Under the pieces are notes generated by a model. It saw only the letters and a list, made by a program, of their open reading frames with translations, had not been told where the DNA came from and did not search any database. The position numbers and the translations under genes are program-made. A stretch of 63,174 nt of DNA from Paraglaciecola arctica (GTDB lineage Bacteria > Pseudomonadota > Gammaproteobacteria > Enterobacterales > Alteromonadaceae), in the NCBI RefSeq assembly GCF_018861065.1, contig NZ_JAHKQO010000023.1, positions 1-63,174 of the forward strand, written 5' to 3'. Numbering within the stretch: the first letter of the stretch is position 1; the number at the start of each line of letters is the position of its first letter. This document shows positions 57,774 to 63,174 of this stretch, piece after piece.

Positions 57774-57808
57774 CCGGCTTAGTCACCTCAAGACTAGGTT
57801 GGTTTTTT
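57774..57808 (+). terminator. intrinsic terminator after puuE
   Basis: CCGGCTTAGTC (57774-57784) pairs with GACTAGGTTGG (57792-57802), 11 bp with three G-U pairs and a 7-nt loop, followed by six T. It ends the regulator-puuE transcript before the CDF gene. Confidence 0.82.
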
Positions 57809-57952
57809 GTGTTATTTCGGCTTCATTATGAGCTTTAGTATGGGCATTAAGTTCATCCACTAATTTGCCAGTTATTGGTTTTTATAAAATGACTATCTTA
57901 TTTTAAAAACTAGCGTACTATCCGCGAATTATCGGTCTATCAGGCTATTTTA

Positions 57953-58873
57953 ATGGTCATTGGATTTCACGAACAAAAAGAAAAAGGTCTGTTAACTCTG
58001 TCTTTCTATGTGGCAGGAGGCTTTGTTTTTGTTGCCTTAGGCTTTGCTATCATTACCCATTCTAGTGCCATCTTATTCGATGGTATTTACTCATTGATTT
58101 CCTTTTTCATGGCGTTGTTAACGTTGAAAGTCGCCAACCTCGTGCAAATGCCCGACGATGACAGATTTCACTTTGGCTATACCGCCATCGAACCCACGCT
58201 TAATCTATTCAAATCATTAATCATCATTGCAACTTGTTTGTATGCGGTTATCGGTTCAGTTAATAGTTTACTGGATGGAGGGAACTCTGCCGAATATGGG
58301 TTAGCGATAGTTTATGGCGCTATTGCAACTATAGGGTGTTTTGCAATATCAGCCTATATGAAACATCAAGGTAGTCATTTACGTTCAGATTTAGTCGGGG
58401 TCGATGCCCACACTTGGTTCGTAGACGGAGTTTTAAGTGCCTCAATTTTAATAGGCTTTGCTCTTGCGTATTTTATTGAGAAAACCAGTTATGCAAACTA
58501 TGCACCTTTGATAGACCCAATATTACTTATTATTCTGGGCACTGCGATTTTACCTATACCGGGTAGAATTATGCTTGAGAGCCTCAAAGAAGTAATTAAT
58601 AAAGCACCGCCCGAGGCCGTTACTGCGGTGATTGAGAAGAAACTTAAACAAACTCTTTCGACCGTACCCTATGAACATGTAGAAGTACGTATCAGCAAAC
58701 GCGGCAGAGATTTATATATTTTGGTACATATCATTGTGAATGAATCTTTTTCTGTCGCCACTATCAGTGAACTTGATGATATTAGAATAAGTTGTGAATC
58801 AGCTATGCGAGAATGGAACCCTTCCATTATTATGGATATTTTGTTTATTACCGATCCTAAATTGGCAGGGTAG
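57953..58873 (+). CDS. cation diffusion facilitator family transporter
   Basis: 306 residues with about six membrane segments and a ~95-residue cytoplasmic C-terminal domain. CDF features are the motif IITHSSAILFDGIYSLIS in segment 2 and DAHTWFVDGVLS in segment 5, whose Asp/His residues bind the metal. It should export Zn, Fe or another divalent cation from the cytoplasm in exchange for protons. The metal is not clear from the motifs. It lies inside the purine region but behind a terminator, so it is probably independent. Confidence 0.85.
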   Translation: MVIGFHEQKEKGLLTLSFYVAGGFVFVALGFAIITHSSAILFDGIYSLISFFMALLTLKVANLVQMPDDDRFHFGYTAIEPTLNLFKSLIIIATCLYAVIGSVNSLLDGGNSAEYGLAIVYGAIATIGCFAISAYMKHQGSHLRSDLVGVDAHTWFVDGVLSASILIGFALAYFIEKTSYANYAPLIDPILLIILGTAILPIPGRIMLESLKEVINKAPPEAVTAVIEKKLKQTLSTVPYEHVEVRISKRGRDLYILVHIIVNESFSVATISELDDIRISCESAMREWNPSIIMDILFITDPKLAG

Positions 58874-58973
58874 GTGAGCTAAATACTATTCAATTTGAAT
58901 CAATTATAGCGATATAAAATATCTATGATCTTCGGGGAAGTGCTTTTCTATCGGAGGAGATATTTTGATCCTC

Positions 58974-59017
58974 TTCCCTCTAACAATTATGTCGCAATGA
59001 GTCAATTGTTAGGGGAA
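58974..59017. other. large stem-loop between CDF and NCS2 genes
   Basis: TTCCC-T-CTAACAATT (58974-58988) pairs with AATTGTTAGGGGAA (59004-59017), a 14-bp stem with a one-base bulge and 15-nt loop. It lies between the ends of two convergent genes and may act as a bidirectional terminator, though no T-run follows. A small mobile remnant is an alternative. Confidence 0.55.
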
Positions 59018-59042
59018 GTGGTGTAAAGCGGTCTAATTTACG

Positions 59043-60371
59043 CTATTTCAAATCTAACACGTATCGCAATACAAATACTGCTGCCATAACATAGGTGATT
59101 AAGGTGACCTGTTTATATCTTGCAGTACCCAACATTATGCCTACATAGGTAATAAACCCTAGGGCAATACCCTCACTAATACTAAACGTCAGTGGCATCG
59201 CAAGAAGCGCCACTGTAGCAGTCGCCAGCGCGGTAAGATCATCAAAGTCGAGTTGTCTAAAAGAGTCCATCATGAGTATTCCTACCATAATTAACGCAGG
59301 TGTCGTTGCCATCAGCGGGATAACTTTCATTAAGGGTGTGAGAAACAATGCCAACATAAAACACAGCGCCACAAACACTGAGGTGAGCCCCGTTCTGCCA
59401 CCAGCTGAAACACCAGCCGCTGATTCTACATACGAAGTAACGGGAGAGGTTCCTACGGCTGCACCCACGACACTTGCGACAGCGTCGGCGGTCATTGCCT
59501 TGCCCATTTTAGGTAGTTTACCTTGTTTATCTAAAAGATTTGCTCTGCGAGACACGCCAATTAATGTGCCTATGGTATCGAACATATTGACAAACAGTAG
59601 TGCAAATATCAGGTCCCAAGTTTCAGCAAGATTCTCTATGGGATACATAATGTCCATCGCAAAGAATGTGTTACTAATGCTGTCTGGGAGACCAACAAAC
59701 TGATCAGTATGTTGGGTAAGGTAGCCGTCTCCACTAGGAATAAACGCACCCGCTACACTTAACACTATGACAGAAATTAGGATAGCCCCTGTAATTTTTC
59801 TTATTACCAACACAATAGTTAATATAATGCCAGCTAACGCCAATAAAGTAGCCGGTTCAGACAGATCACCGATAGATACAAAAGTTGCAGGGTTATCTAC
59901 TACTAATCCTGCATTTTTTAGCCCAATAAATGCGATAAATAAACCGATACCACACTGCACACCAATTTTAAGGGCTGCTGGAATCGCTTCGGCAATTTTA
60001 GTTCTGACTCCAGTAAGAGATAAAATTAAGAATAAAATACCGTTCCAAAACACTATGCCTAGGGCTGCGTCCCATGGAATTTCTCGGGTTAAACAAATGG
60101 TAAAGGCAAAAAAAGCATTGAGACCCATTCCTGGCGCCATCGCGATAGGGTAGTTAGTCATATAAGCCATTAATAATGAGCCCAGACACGCAGCTATTGC
60201 AGTAACGGTAATGAGCCCTGCTACTGGCATGCCGCCGGCACTTAATATGCTTGGATTGACTACCAACACATAAGACATAGCTGCAAAGGTGGTTAACCCT
60301 GCAATAAATTCAGTTTTAAGGTTAGTGCCTTTTTCTTTAAGTTTAAAAACGTGATCGAGAAAATTAGTCAT
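59043..60371 (-). CDS. NCS2-family purine permease (adenine/guanine/hypoxanthine, AzgA-like)
   Basis: 442 residues, about 12-14 membrane segments. The motifs ATFLTMSY-like region (here TFAAMSYVLVVNPSIL, ~27-42), MGLNAFFAF (~79) and the conserved Gly-Thr-Ser stretch SVVGAAVGTSPVTSYVESAAGVSAGGRTGLTS (~289-320) are those of AzgA-like permeases. It would import adenine, guanine or hypoxanthine with protons. It is divergent from the deaminase gene, with the RutR-like operator 81 bases upstream of its start. Confidence 0.9.
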   Translation of the reverse strand: MTNFLDHVFKLKEKGTNLKTEFIAGLTTFAAMSYVLVVNPSILSAGGMPVAGLITVTAIAACLGSLLMAYMTNYPIAMAPGMGLNAFFAFTICLTREIPWDAALGIVFWNGILFLILSLTGVRTKIAEAIPAALKIGVQCGIGLFIAFIGLKNAGLVVDNPATFVSIGDLSEPATLLALAGIILTIVLVIRKITGAILISVIVLSVAGAFIPSGDGYLTQHTDQFVGLPDSISNTFFAMDIMYPIENLAETWDLIFALLFVNMFDTIGTLIGVSRRANLLDKQGKLPKMGKAMTADAVASVVGAAVGTSPVTSYVESAAGVSAGGRTGLTSVFVALCFMLALFLTPLMKVIPLMATTPALIMVGILMMDSFRQLDFDDLTALATATVALLAMPLTFSISEGIALGFITYVGIMLGTARYKQVTLITYVMAAVFVLRYVLDLK

Positions 60372-60451
60372 ACTTAGCGCTCTGGTTTTGATGTGACATT
60401 ATTTTTATAATTTTAATTAACGAGTTTACTTTCGCTGTATTGTGCAAAAAG

Positions 60452-60467
60452 CTGACCATCTAGTCTG
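60452..60467. promoter_or_regulatory. second RutR-like operator, NCS2/deaminase intergenic region
   Basis: CTGACCATCTAGTCTG has 9 of the 10 core bases of GACCA-NN-TGGTC. Its reverse complement carries AGACTA-NN-TGGTCAG, identical to the site at 55928-55943 outside the two free positions. The 311-base region (60372-60682) holds no gene; a further GTGCAAA lies at 60442-60448. Confidence 0.6.
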
Positions 60468-60682
60468 GCATTGGTCTGATTTATGCTGGTAACATAGCTT
60501 AGATGGTATATGACGTGAGTTTAATTTTATATGTTTTTAGATTAGGTGTTGTTTTGATACCAAAAATTCGAAAATATTGCGATTAGATCCATGAGTATTG
60601 CACCAACATTTAGCGATGTTATTCGTTTTGGTGCAGACAAAGATAATAATTTACATACAAACCTAACGTAATCAGGTGAAAA

Positions 60683-61690
60683 ATGACCAAGAATGAGTTG
60701 AAGCAATGGATTGCGGAATTACCAAAAGTAGAATTACATCTGCATATTGAAGGATCGTTAGAGCCTGAGTTGATGATGACTTTAGCAAAAAAACATCAAG
60801 TAGCCTTGCCCTATGCAAATATCGAAGAGGTAAAAGCGGCCTATGACTTTAATAATCTACAAAGCTTTTTAGACCTTTATTATTTGGGGGCGTCTGTTCT
60901 TAAAGAAGAAGACGATTTTTATCAATTGATGTGGAATTATTTACTCAAATGTAAGGAAGACAATGTAGTACATGTTGAAATTATGTTTGATCCGCAAACT
61001 CATACCGAGCGTGGAATTGGGTTTGATGTATTTATGCCAGGGTTTAAACGCGCTATTGAGCAAGCAGAACAACAATGGGGACAGTCTTGTTTATTGATCA
61101 TGTCATTCTTACGGCATCTGCCAGAACAAAGCGCAATTGAAACCTTAGAAGCCGCCACTCCCTATCTTGGTGATATCACTGCTGTAGGATTAGACAGTGG
61201 TGAATTAGGAAATCCTCCAGAAAAATTTACTCAGGTTTTTGAGATGGCCAAATCATTAGGCTTAAAACGAGTGGCTCACGCAGGAGAAGAGGGACCAGCA
61301 GATTACGTTTGGGGTGCGCTCAATGCTTTAGATGTGCATCGTATTGATCACGGTGTACGCAGTATTGAAGATCCAGAGTTAATTGAATTTTTAATTCAAT
61401 CTCAACATCCGTTAACTGTTTGCCCACTTTCGAATACTAAGTTAAAAGTGTTTAATCACATGCAAGAACATAATGTTTTGCAATTGCTCGATTTAGGGTT
61501 AATGGCGACGATCAATGCAGATGATCCGAGCTATTTTGGAGGGTATTTGAATGAGAACTTTTATGCCCTTATTGAACATTTACCAGTAGAAAAACATCAT
61601 TTACAACAATTGGTAAAGAATAGTTTTAACGCCAGTTTTATGCCAGCAGCACAAAAACAACAATGGCTAGCAAAAATTAACAGCGACTAA
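60683..61690 (+). CDS. adenine deaminase of the adenosine-deaminase family
   Basis: 335 residues. Zn ligands His19 and His21 (ELHLHIEGS), catalytic block VAHAGEEG, RIDHGVR and the Asp pair in INADDPSYFGGY are present. Bacterial and yeast enzymes of this subgroup (Aah1, Pseudomonas adenine deaminase) act on adenine and not adenosine, and share the HLHIEGSLEPEL and SFLDLYYLG segments seen here. Deamination of adenine gives hypoxanthine for XdhAB. Its neighbour imports purine bases, which supports the adenine reading. Annotation pipelines may call it adenosine deaminase; a biochemical test would decide. Confidence 0.85.
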   Translation: MTKNELKQWIAELPKVELHLHIEGSLEPELMMTLAKKHQVALPYANIEEVKAAYDFNNLQSFLDLYYLGASVLKEEDDFYQLMWNYLLKCKEDNVVHVEIMFDPQTHTERGIGFDVFMPGFKRAIEQAEQQWGQSCLLIMSFLRHLPEQSAIETLEAATPYLGDITAVGLDSGELGNPPEKFTQVFEMAKSLGLKRVAHAGEEGPADYVWGALNALDVHRIDHGVRSIEDPELIEFLIQSQHPLTVCPLSNTKLKVFNHMQEHNVLQLLDLGLMATINADDPSYFGGYLNENFYALIEHLPVEKHHLQQLVKNSFNASFMPAAQKQQWLAKINSD

Positions 61691-61717
61691 CTGCTTTTCC
61701 TTTTTTATTGCATAGTA

Positions 61718-61735
61718 TTTGCACCTAATTTGCAC
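61718..61735. promoter_or_regulatory. TTTGCAC direct repeats, 7-4-7 spacing
   Basis: TTTGCAC at 61718-61724 and 61729-61735, the reverse-strand form of the GTGCAAA pair found at 14188-14206, with the same 11-bp period and an A/T-rich spacer. It lies 64 bases before the YHYH gene. Confidence 0.5.
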
Positions 61736-61799
61736 ATTCTAAGAGTAGCTTTGTGTGTCTTAGTAATGAGATGAACTTTTTGCAAGTGGTGGTGTAAAG

Positions 61800-62786
61800 A
61801 TGACAATTAACAAATCGATGAGTGGAATAGCAATAGCGCTGGTATCGCTATTTAGTGTAGTTGGATGTGGTACCAGCGATTCAAGTGATGAAGTGGTCAT
61901 TGATGACGGTGATACCGCTACTAGTGAAACCCAGATTGGTTTAGACCCAGCACTCTTTGTTGACGGTGCACTCATTGAGTCGGTGACAACGGAAAATTGC
62001 ACATTGAGTGGTGGTACCGCTACTACTTGTTATCGTATTAGCATAGCGGGTGTACCGGCTAATGCTGAAATTGGCCCGTTTTGTCCACCTAATATTACGT
62101 CTGATGCCTCAGAGGGAGGAATTTGGTTCGACGGTAATGGCGAAGTCTATGACATTAGCGGCGAGTTTATTAAAAACTTAGAGACTTTATATGGTTCTAG
62201 TTGGTTGTTATACGATCCTGCAACGGGTGACGTCAATATAACTGATAGCCAAGTGGCCTGTGAAGCAGCCGCTAGACCAGATGTTGCTGAAGAGTATCAA
62301 AACCATTGTGTGGTGTGTTCTATTGATTATTACGGTGGCGGAGTATCTTCTACTTTTTTGATCCCTACAACGCCGGTTCCTATGACTAATCCACAGAATA
62401 TTGGAAATGATGACTTAGGAGTAACGTTAAACGGAGTGGTGTTCGCGCCAGCGGCGCCTGTAGACGCCATTTTAGCTGCTAACACTATAGCGGCATTCGA
62501 TGATTGTGGTGGTCATGTTAATCCTTTTGAAGGTTATCATTATCATGCAGCGACAGGGTGTACTGAAACATTGTCACAAGCCGACGGACATGCCAGTTTG
62601 TTAGGTTACGCACTTGATGGATATGGTATTTTTGCTATGCGAGATGCGGCAGGTGAAGAAGAATTTGATCTCGATGAATGCCGAGGTCACAGCGACGAGA
62701 CCCGAGGCTACCATTATCATTCAGCCAGCGCAGCAGAAAACATGTTCATTGGTTGTTACCATGGAGAGCAGGGAGCGAAACAATGA
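61800..62786 (+). CDS. YHYH-domain lipoprotein
   Basis: 328 residues with a lipoprotein signal (FSVVG-C23). The protein carries two YHYH motifs (EGYHYHAATG at ~244 and RGYHYHSAS at ~305) plus several Cys residues, which place it in the YHYH-protein family of unknown function. His/Asp clusters (GGHVNPFEGYHYH) suggest metal binding. It ends with an ATGA overlap to a small exported Cys-rich protein. Copper or oxidant handling is a guess from composition only. Confidence 0.72.
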   Translation: MTINKSMSGIAIALVSLFSVVGCGTSDSSDEVVIDDGDTATSETQIGLDPALFVDGALIESVTTENCTLSGGTATTCYRISIAGVPANAEIGPFCPPNITSDASEGGIWFDGNGEVYDISGEFIKNLETLYGSSWLLYDPATGDVNITDSQVACEAAARPDVAEEYQNHCVVCSIDYYGGGVSSTFLIPTTPVPMTNPQNIGNDDLGVTLNGVVFAPAAPVDAILAANTIAAFDDCGGHVNPFEGYHYHAATGCTETLSQADGHASLLGYALDGYGIFAMRDAAGEEEFDLDECRGHSDETRGYHYHSASAAENMFIGCYHGEQGAKQ

Positions 62787-63067
62787 TAGGTCACAATAGA
62801 GTAAAGGTGTTATTAGTTGCCCCTCTGCTTGGGTTGTCACTGAATTTAAGTGCCCATGAAGGACATGCTAATACTAAGGCGATACAGGTTTGCCATGACA
62901 AAGCCCTTGCAAGCAATTGTGCTTACATATTAGGTAAAAAATTGTATAAAGGCAGTTGCAGAATTATCGCTAACAAGTCGATGTGTGTGAGAAGTGCGCC
63001 CATAGAGCTTTTAACAGAAGACACTGAGTTGAATTTAACAGCTAACATCCAAGACAAAAAAAATTAG
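62783..63067 (+). CDS. small exported four-cysteine protein
   Basis: 94 residues, starting in the stop of the YHYH gene (ATGA). Signal peptide 1-24 (LLGLSLNLSA), then HEGHAN and four Cys (37, 46, 59, 68), enough for two disulfides or a metal site. It is not recognised as a known family. An open frame reaching back to 62678 is an artefact of overlap with the YHYH gene. The coupling suggests the two proteins act together in the periplasm. Confidence 0.65.
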   Translation: MIGHNRVKVLLVAPLLGLSLNLSAHEGHANTKAIQVCHDKALASNCAYILGKKLYKGSCRIIANKSMCVRSAPIELLTEDTELNLTANIQDKKN

Positions 63068-63114
63068 GATTTTGTTAAAACAATATCGATAAAAAACGGC
63101 TCTATGAGCTAATG

Positions 63115-63174
63115 CTGTTCACTTAAGGTGAACAGCAGATTTTTTTGATGGAACACCAGCCAGTCTATTTAACA
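63115..63174. repeat. terminal copy of the dispersed repeat (right end)
   Basis: Same 60 bases as 1-60 with one mismatch. It begins with CTGTTCAC/GTGAACAG (63115-63122, 63128-63135) and a T-run at 63140-63146, 47 bases after the last gene, so it can terminate the YHYH operon. The window ends inside or at the edge of the repeat. Confidence 0.9.

Noticed and set aside
60683-61690. Plain adenosine deaminase
   Set aside because: The segments and the purine-base permease next door fit the adenine deaminase subgroup better, though this needs an assay.
62678-62782. N-terminal extension of the small four-Cys protein
   Set aside because: It lies inside the YHYH gene and hides the signal peptide that begins at ATG 62783.

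Overview
The window looks like a chromosomal contig from a marine gammaproteobacterium of the Alteromonadaceae (Glaciecola/Paraglaciecola/Alteromonas type). The evidence is the low GC content judged by eye, the housekeeping block cysZ / smc-zipA-ligA-DUF3392, and the family make-up of the proteins. The first and last 60 bases are the same repeat with one mismatch. This suggests that the contig is bounded by copies of a dispersed repeat rather than being a circular molecule.

Layout. 1-550: repeat-rich non-coding DNA. 565-6241: a six-gene copper/redox operon (PCuAC copper chaperone, MbnP-like lipoprotein, MbnH-like di-heme enzyme, outer-membrane barrel-like protein, RegB-like kinase, RegA-like regulator). 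It is preceded by a near-perfect RegA/RegR-type palindrome next to a sigma70-like promoter. 6334-13066: YjbR-like protein, NUDIX hydrolase, MFS exporter, Baeyer-Villiger-type monooxygenase, HAD phosphatase and a ModF-like double ABC ATPase. 13227-16263: an acidic protein of unknown function divergent from an isolated FlgH-like/FlgT pair. 16368-29911: XRE-cupin regulator and SDR, serine hydrolase, SufS-SufE fusion, exported nucleoside-permease-family protein, a GGDEF/glycosyltransferase/NTF2-like operon, PanE, a lipoprotein, a second GGDEF protein and CysZ. 30108-37555: smc, zipA, ligA and DUF3392. 37796-43195: membrane XRE regulator, RES-Xre toxin-antitoxin pair, and a GntR-regulated ABC operon with an operator-like palindrome and a terminator. 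43230-47783: S9 peptidase, GlpT-like transporter and an orphan formyltransferase.

47769-61690 is a purine-salvage and degradation island. The minus-strand operon xdhA-xdhB-xdhC-uraD-hiuH-guaD-puuD has genes that overlap or nearly touch and is divergent from a RutR-like regulator plus puuE. A CDF transporter, an NCS2 purine permease and an adenine/adenosine deaminase follow. Together they would import purine bases, deaminate adenine and guanine, oxidise hypoxanthine/xanthine to urate, and carry urate through 5-hydroxyisourate and OHCU to allantoin and allantoate. No allantoate-degrading gene is in the window. Two intergenic regions of this island carry the same 15-bp pattern AGACTA-NN-TGGTCAG, close to the RutR consensus, so the island is probably one regulon.

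61800-63067: a YHYH-domain lipoprotein and a small exported four-cysteine protein, coupled by an ATGA overlap. Their upstream region has a 7-4-7 direct repeat (GTGCAAA) that also occurs upstream of the FlgH/FlgT locus. The most unusual elements are the copper/MbnPH-RegBA operon with its own RegA-like box, the shared purine operator, and the FlgH/FlgT orphan locus. All functional calls come from reading the sequence; no database search was run.
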